64,000 nucleotides of DNA from an uncultured Woeseia sp. GTDB lineage: Bacteria > Pseudomonadota > Gammaproteobacteria > Steroidobacterales > Woeseiaceae. The stretch lies in NCBI GenBank assembly GCA_913031125.1, contig CAJWFK010000006.1, forward strand, positions 1-64,000, written 5' to 3'. A program made the position numbers and the translations under genes. A model generated the notes under the pieces. The model was not told where the DNA came from and ran no database searches. It saw only the letters and a program-made list of their open reading frames with translations. This document shows, one piece after another, positions 28,094 through 36,719 of the stretch (position 1 is the first letter of the stretch; each line of letters opens with the position of its first letter).

Positions 28094-28910
28094 GTTTCTA
28101 ATATTTTCATGCTTGTTTAGCACAGCCGCAAATGCTACTGATTTTTTGCTTGGTTTGGGTGTCGAGGCCGATTCAACAGATGGGCGTGCAATTTCAACGT
28201 TCGCAGATATTGAATATAGTGATAAGACTTGGCTTTCATTCGTAGCTATCCAATCGGAAATCGATGGTGTTACTAGCTCAAACGAAACGACTTTTGCGTC
28301 GGTAAATGTGGATTCTTTTTTTGACCCTATTGGCTTGAGGGTTGGCGCTGGCTACTGGGGTAATTCCAACGTTTTGGATTCACAGGATTTATCCATGTCT
28401 TTATATATAAATGGAAACTCCGGCTCATTGAGTATTGATTATGAGCGCCGTAAATTTGAATTTTTATTGCAGGCAGAAGTATTACCTCGACAGCCGGTAG
28501 AATTTAGTGCAGATGGTTTTGGGATTAGCTCACGCTTAGCACTTAGCCAGAATAGTAACTTCTATCTGGGTGGTATGGCTTACGATTATTCGAAAGATCT
28601 GCGTATCCAGCCAAATATTAGCTCATTGGCCTACATTTCCCGTTCTCGCTTAAGTGCTGTTGGGAATCTAATTGACCACCAATTGAATGCAGGTCTTGAA
28701 TATCGGTTTGGCCTTAAAAGCGTCGACTTTACGGTCAGTCAATGGCAGGTAGCAATCGATGACAGCAGAGTTGATTCTTATAGCATCGGGTATCTTACCC
28801 CCGTTTTTGATCGCTTCGATACCGAGCTCAGGCTTTCGCTTGATCAGTCGGAGATCTACGGGAAAACAACCGCAGTATCGTTTTACCTATACTACTTCGG
28901 CGGTTCATAG
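28080..28910 (+). CDS. Predicted outer-membrane beta-barrel protein, unknown function
   Basis: I do not recognise a named family. A 19-residue signal peptide (LIFSCLFSTAANA) is followed by ~257 residues of alternating hydrophobic/polar strands with many aromatic, Ser and Asn residues. The last residues, SFYLYYFGGS, contain an aromatic-rich terminal strand as in barrel proteins, though two Gly and a Ser follow the last Phe. It begins inside the end of uppP (14-nt overlap), so it is translated from the same mRNA. The 3' end overlaps cca by 19 nt on the opposite strand. The barrel prediction is by pattern only. Confidence 0.68.
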   Translation: MLFYKFLIFSCLFSTAANATDFLLGLGVEADSTDGRAISTFADIEYSDKTWLSFVAIQSEIDGVTSSNETTFASVNVDSFFDPIGLRVGAGYWGNSNVLDSQDLSMSLYINGNSGSLSIDYERRKFEFLLQAEVLPRQPVEFSADGFGISSRLALSQNSNFYLGGMAYDYSKDLRIQPNISSLAYISRSRLSAVGNLIDHQLNAGLEYRFGLKSVDFTVSQWQVAIDDSRVDSYSIGYLTPVFDRFDTELRLSLDQSEIYGKTTAVSFYLYYFGGS

Positions 28911-30127
28911 CTCGTTTTAAAGTGCTTAAGCGCATCAAGTCGGCTTGCTCTTAATTTCTTACCAATTGCTGCCCCATCCAAATTTTTGATGTTCAATTTA
29001 TTAACCTGCATCTTTTGGACTATGCGGAAAGCTTGTCGCAAGTAGTCAGCTTGGGGATAGTCCCGGTTTTCTAATCCAGTTCGGCCTCGAGCGTCGGCTT
29101 CACAAACTAATAAAAATTTCTCAAATCTTTGGGGCCGACGAAAAGCATCTGTTCGGTCCAGTACTTTTAATATTGTCGTTGGCCGCAGTTCAAATGCCTT
29201 GTGGCAATAAGTATGGAATTGTGCAGCTATCTGACCAAGTTGTAGACAAGCCTTTGGAATTGGCATTCGTTTTGATAGCTTTTCAATAATCTTCTTACTT
29301 CGTTTTTCATGTCCAGTGTGGTGGGGTAATTTGTCTTTTTGTGTTGTAGCTTTTCCGAGGTCGTGCACAAGAGCTGCAAATCGCACATCAACTTCGTGTG
29401 AAAGCATTGCGGCCTGCTCGAGTACCATTAGTGTATGTAATCCACAATCGATCTCCGGATGCCATTTTTTTGGTTGTGGTATGCCATAGAGACCATCGAG
29501 TTCCGGAAAGGTATTTGTTAATGCACCGCAGTCCTTGAGTGTTTGGAAAAAAATATGAGGATTTTCCCCATTCAATGCCTTTTCTGTTTCTCGCCACACA
29601 CGTTCGGGCGCGAGTGTATCCGCTTCACCATTGATGACCATTTCCCGCATAAGCTGCAAGGTCTCATCGGCGATAGTGAATCTGTGGGCAGCGAAATGGG
29701 CAGCGAAACGGGCCACACGCAGTATCCGGACGGGGTCTTCAGTAAAGGCAATCGATACATGTCGCAGTATTTTATTATTTAGGTCATCCAATCCCTTGTA
29801 AGGGTCAATAATTTCACCGTCTATGTTTTTTGCTATCGCGTTGATGGTTAGATCTCGGCGCTTTAAGTCCTCTTCTATGGTTACCTCTGTTGAGGTGTTA
29901 AAAGTGAAGCCATGATACCCGCTACTGGTTTTCCGTTCCGTGCGGGCAAGTGCATATTCTTCCCGGGTGTCTGGATGAAGGAAAACAGGAAAATCTTTGC
30001 CGACAGGGCGATATCCCAACGCTTCTAATTCGGCGGGAGTGGCACCCACAATGCACCAGTCCTGCTCTTCCACAGGCAGCCCAAGCAGTTCATCGCGAAC
30101 CGCACCACCGACAAGGTACACTTCCAT
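28892..30127 (-). CDS. cca: CCA-adding enzyme (tRNA nucleotidyltransferase) with HD domain
   Basis: Adds or repairs the 3' CCA of tRNAs. The nucleotidyltransferase start MEVYLVGGAVRDELLG and the metal-binding EEQDWCIVG, followed by the RRDLTINAIA block (residues ~107-116), identify class II CCA enzymes; EDPVRILRVARFAA is the flexible-loop motif. The HD phosphohydrolase domain shows HTLMVLEQ and ALVHDLGKATT near residues 227-257, so this is the multifunctional gammaproteobacterial form. 411 residues is normal. It converges with the barrel-protein gene. Confidence 0.95.
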   Translation of the reverse strand: MEVYLVGGAVRDELLGLPVEEQDWCIVGATPAELEALGYRPVGKDFPVFLHPDTREEYALARTERKTSSGYHGFTFNTSTEVTIEEDLKRRDLTINAIAKNIDGEIIDPYKGLDDLNNKILRHVSIAFTEDPVRILRVARFAAHFAAHRFTIADETLQLMREMVINGEADTLAPERVWRETEKALNGENPHIFFQTLKDCGALTNTFPELDGLYGIPQPKKWHPEIDCGLHTLMVLEQAAMLSHEVDVRFAALVHDLGKATTQKDKLPHHTGHEKRSKKIIEKLSKRMPIPKACLQLGQIAAQFHTYCHKAFELRPTTILKVLDRTDAFRRPQRFEKFLLVCEADARGRTGLENRDYPQADYLRQAFRIVQKMQVNKLNIKNLDGAAIGKKLRASRLDALKHFKTSYEPPK

Positions 30128-30226
30128 AGTAATGATTCTATACCCTGCGACAGGCGAGTGCTCTGGTCTTTAGGTTCTTCTGGTGATGATTGAAGTCCGG
30201 CGGGTAGCTGACGCGCTGTCGGAAGA

Positions 30227-31597
30227 CTAGCGAATCTGAAGCATTAACTGTCTATCGGCCCGCCTCACCAGAAGGAATAGGATGTTATTGCTAGCCGCGA
30301 TCTCTCGTAGTTGCTCCAAACGACGCACAGGCTGTCGATTAACAGCTACAATTATGTCTCCCGCACGCAGACCACGTTGCGCGGCTGGACTCCCTTGTTC
30401 AACTGATTCGACTTCAATTCCACTAGTGCCACTTGGCGCATTTGCTGCGAAGACAGCGCCAGAAAGACCTGGGTGTACTTGAGTGCCATCGATTTGTTGA
30501 CTAGTTCTTTGGCCAAGTTCCGCAGCAACTGATTGAACTTTTCCACTCCGAACAAACTCGATAAGGACGCTTTCCCCCGAACCCTTTAGACCAATAGCAT
30601 TAGCGAGTTCGCGATTATTATCGATTTTTTGATCATCTACCCCGATGATAATGTCATCAACTTTTAGGCCGGCATCCTCAGCTGCGGAGCCAGGTTCAAT
30701 ACCTGTTATTAACGCGCCGCTTTCTACTTGGGTGCCGAGTACCGCAGCACTTTCTGCATCGATCGTCTGTATGGTTACTCCTAGTAACCCACGTCGAACT
30801 TCTCCGAAGTCAAGAATTTGCCGCATAATTGACTGTGCAATTTCAGATGGTACCGCGAAGCCAATTCCTACATTACCCCCGGTACGACTGATGATGGCAG
30901 AATTAATGCCTACTAACTCACCACGCATATTAACCAGAGCCCCACCGGAGTTGCCGGGATTGATAGAGGCATCTGTTTGTATGAAATCTTCAAGTCCATT
31001 TCGACTGATCCCGGTGCGACCGAGCGCAGAAACTATCCCCGAAGTAACCGTATGTCCTAGGCCGAATGGATTACCGATTGCAATGACGAAGTCCCCAACT
31101 TCGACTATTTCGGAATCACCGATTGGTAGCGCAGTTAAGCTACCTGTTTCTACCTTTAGGAGCGCAATATCAGTGGGGGCATCCGATCCGATTACCTCAG
31201 CGTCCAGAGTTTCTTCATTAAACAGCGAAATCTGGATTTGGTCAGCATTAGCAACCACATGATGGTTAGTTAGAATATATCCATTTTCCGCATCCACAAT
31301 AACCCCTGATCCAGCACTAGTGACTTCTCGGGAGGTTCCTCTCGGATCATCGGGAATACCAAAAAAACGGCGAAACATTTCATCGCCATATACTGACGGT
31401 GCATTAACCATCTGGCTTACTCGAATATTTACCACAGCTGGGGCTGCGCGCTTCACTAATGGCGCAAGACTTGGCAGTGTTTCTTGGCTTGCCGAGTGTG
31501 AGAATGCCATGTGACCTGAAGTGACAAGAAAAGAAAGCACCGTTACCACGAAGAAACGGTTCCCAATGCGTTTTAGTAGTAGTTTCTTATTCAACAT
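30227..31597 (-). CDS. degQ: Periplasmic serine protease DegQ/DegP (HtrA) type
   Basis: Envelope quality-control protease-chaperone, 456 residues. An N-terminal signal peptide (about 1-35) is followed by a trypsin-like domain with catalytic His113 (TNHHVV), Asp143 (PTDIALLK) and Ser217 (GNSGGAL). Two PDZ domains follow (about 260-350 and 370-450). The two-PDZ layout excludes DegS, which has one; the shorter loop after residue 66 resembles DegQ more than DegP. It is divergent from nrdJ across a 609-bp spacer. The exact DegQ/DegP label is an inference. Confidence 0.92.
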   Translation of the reverse strand: MLNKKLLLKRIGNRFFVVTVLSFLVTSGHMAFSHSASQETLPSLAPLVKRAAPAVVNIRVSQMVNAPSVYGDEMFRRFFGIPDDPRGTSREVTSAGSGVIVDAENGYILTNHHVVANADQIQISLFNEETLDAEVIGSDAPTDIALLKVETGSLTALPIGDSEIVEVGDFVIAIGNPFGLGHTVTSGIVSALGRTGISRNGLEDFIQTDASINPGNSGGALVNMRGELVGINSAIISRTGGNVGIGFAVPSEIAQSIMRQILDFGEVRRGLLGVTIQTIDAESAAVLGTQVESGALITGIEPGSAAEDAGLKVDDIIIGVDDQKIDNNRELANAIGLKGSGESVLIEFVRSGKVQSVAAELGQRTSQQIDGTQVHPGLSGAVFAANAPSGTSGIEVESVEQGSPAAQRGLRAGDIIVAVNRQPVRRLEQLREIAASNNILFLLVRRADRQLMLQIR

Positions 31598-31890
31598 GAT
31601 TTTATTCAGAGTAGGAGGTTTTGCTCGTTATCAGAAAACAAATGATATCGTGTTTTAAGGTGAATACGGTATTTACTAAATGACAACTGCATACTATTAA
31701 CTAGATGCTGTGTTTCCAGAAAAGGTTGCAATTGATAATTTATGTTTCATTTGTGTATGGTGCATCCATGTTTGTAAGGCGCATATGTACTTAATTTAGT
31801 GGGGCACCAAAAATGTTTGCAAGCCGGTAAAATTGGCATAAAACAGGTATTAAAAGGCCTTTAAAACGTCATATTTCCGCAACTTACTGG

Positions 31891-31904
31891 CACAATATAT
31901 AGTG
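31891..31904 (+). promoter_or_regulatory. Candidate NrdR box upstream of nrdJ
   Basis: CACAATATATAGTG fits the NrdR operator pattern (CACWATATATWGTG core), the site bound by the ATP/dATP-sensing repressor of ribonucleotide reductase genes. NrdR usually binds two boxes about three helical turns apart; I find only one good match, and it lies over 100 bp upstream of the best promoter, so functional use is uncertain. Confidence 0.5.
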
Positions 31905-32026
31905 GTTCGGCATTTTTGTATTATAAATATTTTTTTTTACAATAACTTAATGTATTAATTTCATTAGAATATTTAATAATCTGATTTTAATAGATATTTG
32001 CTATAATGCAAAAAACTAATAAGGGC

Positions 32027-32055
32027 TTGACAGACGTCATTTTGGAGCATAATCT
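32027..32055 (+). promoter_or_regulatory. Sigma-70 promoter for nrdJ
   Basis: A consensus -35 TTGACA (32027-32032) and a -10 TAATCT (32050-32055) with a 17-bp spacer. Transcription would start near 32062, leaving a ~145-nt leader before the nrdJa ATG at 32207. Confidence 0.6.
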
Positions 32056-32064
32056 AGGGGCTCA

Positions 32065-32166
32065 GTAGACACAACATCTTGTGTCTACGATAGCGACAAC
32101 TAAGAGGCCGTTTTTGGCACTCGCTGTGTGCATGCGGACAATAGCGAGAAGGGTAGTTTTGCCCTT
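32065..32166 (+). promoter_or_regulatory. Structured 5' leader of nrdJ mRNA, unknown class
   Basis: Three hairpins follow the predicted start point: GTAGACACAA/TTGTGTCTAC (32065-32074 with 32079-32088, perfect 10 bp), CTCGCT/AGCGAG (32120-32125 with 32143-32148), and a 7-bp stem AAGGGTA/TTGCCCTT-type at 32149-32166. No B12-box typical of cobalamin riboswitches is visible, although the enzyme uses adenosylcobalamin. There is no U-tract, so any control would act on translation or stability. Confidence 0.45.
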
Positions 32167-32206
32167 AAAAAGTTGATTGATAAATCTTTGAGGAGTGTAA
32201 GGCCAG

Positions 32207-34366
32207 ATGAAGTCGGCAGAGAATATTGAAGCACATTCTCTATTAGATATAACCTTCCAGCCAGCGTCGCTGGACATATGGGCTACAAAATATCGGCTTT
32301 GTACAAAAGATGGGTCCGTTGTTGATCAAGCTATAGACGACACTTATAAACGTGTCGCGCGCGCACTGGCTGATGTAGAGCAGGAGTCGCTGCAAGAAGA
32401 AATGTACGAAAAGTTTTTATGGGCATTGCGGTCTGGAGCAATACCAGCGGGCCGAATTATTTCGAATGCAGGAGCTCAAGATCACAAGCCAGCGACATCC
32501 ACAATAAATTGCACAGTATCCGGTACTGTTGCGGATTCGATGGATAATATTCTCAACAAAGTACATGAGGCGGGACTGACTCTAAAGGCGGGTTGTGGTA
32601 TCGGTTATGAATTTTCCACGCTACGTCCCAAAGGGGCGTACGTTACTGGCGCTGGCGCCTACACTTCGGGCCCACTGTCATTTATGGATATCTACGACAA
32701 GATGTGTTTCACGGTATCGTCGGCTGGAGGTCGCCGTGGTGCGCAGATGGGAACTTTTGATGTTGGTCATCCAGATGTAATGGATTTTATTCGAGCCAAA
32801 CGCGAAGATGGAAGGTTGCGTCAGTTCAATCTATCTCTACTGATAACGGACGAATTTATGCAGGCCGTAAAAAAGGATAGAGATTGGGCGCTAGCTTTTC
32901 CAGTCACATATAAAGAATTGGAAGAAGATGGGCTGGATATAAAGGACGACACGCAATTAGTTTGGCGTGATTGGCCAGAGCATGAAAACTATGTCAGAAA
33001 CGATGATGGATTGGTTTGTTGCAAAATATATAAGGTGATGCCGGCACGACGGGTCTGGGATGTCATCATGGCTTCGACTTATGATTTTGCAGAGCCAGGA
33101 TTTGTGCTGATCGATAAGGTCAATGAGATGAACAATAACTGGTTCGTCGAAAATATCCGGGCAACTAATCCGTGCGGGGAGCAACCTTTACCGCCGTATG
33201 GATCGTGTTTATTAGGATCAGTGAATTTAACAAAATTTGTCGTGGAACCGTTCACAGAAAAAGCCCATTTTGATTGGGAAGAATTTCGTAAAGTTGTGAA
33301 AGTGTTTACTCGTATGCTAGATAACGTAGTGGAGGTTAATGGCTTGCCATTGTCGTTACAGCGTGAGGAAATACAGCGAAAGCGTCGACATGGTATGGGT
33401 TTTCTGGGCTTGGGTTCGACTATTACCATGCTGAGGATGAAATATGGGGAGCCGGCAGCGGTCCAGTTTGCTGAAGATGTATCAAAACAGCTGGCACTTG
33501 CGGGCTGGGAGGTGGGTCTTGAATTGGCACGTGAAAAAGGTCCAGCTCCGATAATGAATGAGGAGTTCGTTGTAACCCAAGATATGTTGGCGAAGCGACC
33601 GGAAATGGTGGCGGATGGATATAAAGTGGGTGATACGCTGCCAGGCAGAATTTTACATAGCCGATATAGCAGGTATATGCAGAGGGTTGCCGAAGAAGCT
33701 CCAGATTTGGTCACTGAACTTGCAAATGTGGGATCTCGTTTCACACACCATAGTTCTATAGCGCCGACCGGGACCATTTCGCTCTCATTAGCAAATAATG
33801 CTAGTAATGGTATCGAACCAAGTTTCGCACATCACTACTTTAGGAATGTTATACGGGAAGGCAAAAAGACTAAGGAAAAGGTTGACGTCTTTTCGTTTGA
33901 ATTACTTGCTTATCGGGAGTTGTGTAATCCCAATGCTATGCCAGCAAGCCAAGAGAGTGGAGCCGATACAGAAAATGTGTTACCAGATTATTTCATCACG
34001 GCGGAAGATATAACGCCGACAGAACATGTTGATATACAAGCAGCTTCGCAAAAGTGGATTGATTCCTCTATTTCTAAGACTGCAAATGTACCAACGGATT
34101 ATCCGTACGACGATTTCAAGGAAATCTACTTATATGCGTACGAACAGGGACTTAAAGGGTGCACGACATTCCGTTTTAATCCTGAAGCATTTCAGGGGGT
34201 ACTTGTTAAAGAACAGGATTTAAAAAATACGACCTATAGTTTTACTCTCGAAGATGGCTCTTTAGTAGAGGTGCGAGGTAACGATGAGGTTGAATATGAC
34301 GGTGAAGTACATACAGCAGCAAACCTTTTTGATGCGTTGAAAGAAGGCTATTACGGGAAGTTCTAA
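32207..34366 (+). CDS. nrdJ: Class II (B12-dependent) ribonucleotide reductase, catalytic subunit NrdJa
   Basis: Reduces ribonucleotides to deoxyribonucleotides with an adenosylcobalamin radical, with or without oxygen. 719 residues, close to Pseudomonas NrdJa. The N-terminal STINCTVSGTV carries an active-site Cys, LKAGCGIGYEFSTLRP follows, and ATNPCGEQPLPPYGSCLLGSVNL contains the radical-site Cys with the catalytic Asn/Glu. An additional conserved block is TGTISLSLANNASNGIEPSF. The C-terminal redox-active cysteines are not in this polypeptide but in the next gene, as in split class II enzymes. AGGAG and TAAGG sequences precede the ATG. Confidence 0.96.
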   Translation: MKSAENIEAHSLLDITFQPASLDIWATKYRLCTKDGSVVDQAIDDTYKRVARALADVEQESLQEEMYEKFLWALRSGAIPAGRIISNAGAQDHKPATSTINCTVSGTVADSMDNILNKVHEAGLTLKAGCGIGYEFSTLRPKGAYVTGAGAYTSGPLSFMDIYDKMCFTVSSAGGRRGAQMGTFDVGHPDVMDFIRAKREDGRLRQFNLSLLITDEFMQAVKKDRDWALAFPVTYKELEEDGLDIKDDTQLVWRDWPEHENYVRNDDGLVCCKIYKVMPARRVWDVIMASTYDFAEPGFVLIDKVNEMNNNWFVENIRATNPCGEQPLPPYGSCLLGSVNLTKFVVEPFTEKAHFDWEEFRKVVKVFTRMLDNVVEVNGLPLSLQREEIQRKRRHGMGFLGLGSTITMLRMKYGEPAAVQFAEDVSKQLALAGWEVGLELAREKGPAPIMNEEFVVTQDMLAKRPEMVADGYKVGDTLPGRILHSRYSRYMQRVAEEAPDLVTELANVGSRFTHHSSIAPTGTISLSLANNASNGIEPSFAHHYFRNVIREGKKTKEKVDVFSFELLAYRELCNPNAMPASQESGADTENVLPDYFITAEDITPTEHVDIQAASQKWIDSSISKTANVPTDYPYDDFKEIYLYAYEQGLKGCTTFRFNPEAFQGVLVKEQDLKNTTYSFTLEDGSLVEVRGNDEVEYDGEVHTAANLFDALKEGYYGKF

Positions 34367-34407
34367 GCTCCGATGCTTTTGAGGAAAGAGGCGCAGGAAA
34401 TAAATAA

Positions 34408-35121
34408 ATGGATAGGTTAAAAATTGACAAAAAAATTGTTAGCTATGCTGTAAACCAAACAGCAGATCAGGCTGATGAGACTCCAAAAACAGAGTATCGT
34501 CGTGAGCCTGTCGACGGTGGTGCTGAAGTTATTCGCATGCATGAAAAGCTTGAGCGGCCAGAGATGCTGGTTGGTTCAACTTATAAGGTGAAGACGCCAG
34601 TTTCGGATCATGCCATGTATGTAACAATCAATGACATTATTCTCAACGAAGGCACCGAACACGAAAAACGTCGGCCATTTGAAATTTTTATTAATTCCAA
34701 AAATTTAGATCATTATCAGTGGATAGTTGCGCTCACCCGCATTATTTCTGCGGTCTTTCGTAAAGGCGGTGATGTCACTTTCTTGGTAGACGAATTGAAA
34801 GCAGTATTTGATCCTAGAGGAGGCTATTGGCAGCCAGGCGGTAAATTTATGCCATCTATCATTGCTGAATTGGGCTATATTGTTGAAAAGCATCTGATTG
34901 CTATCGGTCTGCTGGGGCAGCAAGAACTCGATGAAGGTCAACGAAGACTTATAGCGGAAAAACGAGCTGAGTTTGAAGAGAGTCAGAAGCAAACTGATGC
35001 ATTTTCGCGAAGTGATTACCCAGAAGGCGCCCAACTTTGCAGCAAGTGCAACACCGTGGCTCTAGTCATGATGGATGGTTGTATGACATGCCTTTCCTGT
35101 GGAGATAGCAAGTGCGGTTAG
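34408..35121 (+). CDS. Class II ribonucleotide reductase accessory subunit NrdJb (TSCPD domain)
   Basis: Second half of the split reductase, 237 residues. Residues ~60-165 form the TSCPD-type domain (AMYVTINDIILNEG, PFEIFINSKN, ALTRIISAVFRKGGD, WQPGGKFMPSIIAELGYIVEKHL). The C-terminus has a cysteine cluster, CSKCNTVALVMMDGCMTCLSCGDSKCG-like (positions ~208-236), which should supply the re-reducing thiols and perhaps bind zinc. It follows nrdJa by 41 nt on the same strand. It is comparable in length and order to nrdJb of Pseudomonas. Confidence 0.9.
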   Translation: MDRLKIDKKIVSYAVNQTADQADETPKTEYRREPVDGGAEVIRMHEKLERPEMLVGSTYKVKTPVSDHAMYVTINDIILNEGTEHEKRRPFEIFINSKNLDHYQWIVALTRIISAVFRKGGDVTFLVDELKAVFDPRGGYWQPGGKFMPSIIAELGYIVEKHLIAIGLLGQQELDEGQRRLIAEKRAEFEESQKQTDAFSRSDYPEGAQLCSKCNTVALVMMDGCMTCLSCGDSKCG

Positions 35122-35251
35122 CAACGGAACAGTTTTTCTTCTGTACTGATTTGAATATCTGCTCTTTATAAATACAAATAAAAATTTAGCGCAATCTTTT
35201 TGTGGTGTGCAAAAAAAGGCGTATATCTTTAGGTCGTGTTAAATTCACTTT

Positions 35252-36676
35252 GTGACGCTATTAATTCCAGATTTTTCAAAAGCATCAGTGTTGGTTGTTG
35301 GCGATGTTATGTTGGACAGATACTTGTTTGGTGACACAAGTCGGATATCTCCCGAGGCGCCTGTACCTGTTGTCCACGTGCATGAGCAAGACTATCGTCC
35401 TGGAGGCGCTGCGAATGTCGCAATTAATCTATCTCATCTGGGGGCTACAACCACGTTGTTCGGTATTATTGGTGATGATAACGAAGGGGAGACCCTTCAA
35501 GCAGCAGTTGCTGATTATAAGATCGATTGTCAGCTAACCAAAGCCACAAAATGGCCTACGATCACAAAGACGCGTGTGCAGAGCCGTGCTCAACAGCTTC
35601 TTCGTTTGGATAGAGAGCAGCCTCTCAAATCAGGAGTTGTGACCCGCCAATTTACAGAGTCGCTAGCGCATCATCTGGATTCTATCAGTGCGGTTGTTCT
35701 GTCAGATTACGATAAAGGTACACTGTCGGACGTTACAAGGATTATTTCGGTTTGCCGCAAAAAGGGTATTCCGGTGTACGTGGATCCTAAAGGCAGGGAT
35801 TTTCAAAAATATAAGGGCGCAACAGTAATTACACCAAACCAGCGGGAGTTTGAAGCAGTTGTGGGCGTATGCTCAACAGAAGAAGATTTGGTGTTAAAGG
35901 CGAGAAAAATTATAAAACAGCTAGGTCTTGTAGCAGTGCTCATTACTCGCAGCGACAAAGGAATGGTACTTGTGGAAGAAAACGTAGAGCCTTTGTTTTT
36001 AGCTGCAGAAACACGAGATATCTATGATGTAACCGGCGCTGGAGACACTGTCATCGCAGTATTTGCAAACGCTTTGGCAGTAGGTGAAAGTTTTTCGTCA
36101 GCAGCAACTCTTTCCAACCTTGCTGCCGGTTTGGTAGTAGAAAAAATCGGAGTGGCTTCCGTAACTCCTTCGGAACTCGGTCTAGCATTACACCGGCGAG
36201 GTCAAGATGAACGCGGACTTCTCGATGAGACGCAATTGTTATCGCTGGTCAGTGAATCGAGGGAACGTGGTGAGCGCATTGTAATGACGAATGGCTGTTT
36301 CGATATTTTGCACGGAGGACATGTCAGCTATCTGGAGGAGGCGAAGAGCCTCGGTGACCGGCTCATCGTGGCTATCAATGATGACGCTTCGGTCAGGACT
36401 CTTAAAGGAGAGACACGACCTATTAATAAATTAGAAGATCGTATGGGTGTAGTTGGCGGACTTGCTGCAGTGGATTGGGTGGTATCATTTTCTGAAGATA
36501 CACCGCAACGCTTAATTAGTAGTGTTCTGCCTGATTTGCTGGTGAAAGGTGGGGATTACCAGATAGCAGAGATTGCTGGTGCCGATGCGGTTCTTGCAAA
36601 TAATGGTGAAGTGCGCATTCTTAAGTTTCATGAGGGATATTCCTCAAGTCGTATTATTGACAAGCTTTCCGGGTAA
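35252..36676 (+). CDS. hldE: Bifunctional heptose kinase/adenylyltransferase HldE
   Basis: Two steps in making ADP-L-glycero-D-manno-heptose for the lipopolysaccharide inner core. The N-terminal ribokinase-like domain (about 1-320) shows GDVMLDRYLFG, RPGGAANVAINLSHLGA and the catalytic DVTGAGDTVIAVF. The C-terminal cytidylyltransferase-type domain begins MTNGCFDILHGGHVSYL (HxGH motif near residue 355) and continues KGETRPIN and LVKGGDY. The start is GTG at 35252, and 474 residues is standard. waaA follows after 43 nt, both serving lipopolysaccharide core synthesis. Confidence 0.96.
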   Translation: MTLLIPDFSKASVLVVGDVMLDRYLFGDTSRISPEAPVPVVHVHEQDYRPGGAANVAINLSHLGATTTLFGIIGDDNEGETLQAAVADYKIDCQLTKATKWPTITKTRVQSRAQQLLRLDREQPLKSGVVTRQFTESLAHHLDSISAVVLSDYDKGTLSDVTRIISVCRKKGIPVYVDPKGRDFQKYKGATVITPNQREFEAVVGVCSTEEDLVLKARKIIKQLGLVAVLITRSDKGMVLVEENVEPLFLAAETRDIYDVTGAGDTVIAVFANALAVGESFSSAATLSNLAAGLVVEKIGVASVTPSELGLALHRRGQDERGLLDETQLLSLVSESRERGERIVMTNGCFDILHGGHVSYLEEAKSLGDRLIVAINDDASVRTLKGETRPINKLEDRMGVVGGLAAVDWVVSFSEDTPQRLISSVLPDLLVKGGDYQIAEIAGADAVLANNGEVRILKFHEGYSSSRIIDKLSG

Positions 36677-36719
36677 AAATTTAATAACTTTAATGTTTTA
36701 TGTATAAGCAGCAATTGAT

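Larger units (their letters stand above)
31598..32206. promoter_or_regulatory. 609-bp AT-rich divergent regulatory region between degQ and nrdJ
   Basis: No credible gene is seen here in either strand. The stretch holds the NrdR-box-like site (31891-31904), a long T-run around 31930, a consensus -10 TATAAT at 32002-32007 flanked by TTTGC/GCAAA arms, the better promoter at 32027-32055, and a leader with three hairpins. Its left third, next to degQ, shows nothing I can name. It is the longest non-coding interval in the window. Confidence 0.6.

Noticed and set aside
30645-31262. 205-codon open frame antisense to degQ
   Set aside because: Ser/Pro/Thr-rich shadow of the protease and PDZ coding sequence, with no independent signals.
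32062-32206. Adenosylcobalamin riboswitch before the B12-dependent reductase
   Set aside because: No B12-box and no room for the full cobalamin aptamer (about 200 nt) in the predicted leader.
33079-33777. 232-codon open frame antisense to nrdJ
   Set aside because: It is fully contained in a strongly conserved gene and shows no domain features.
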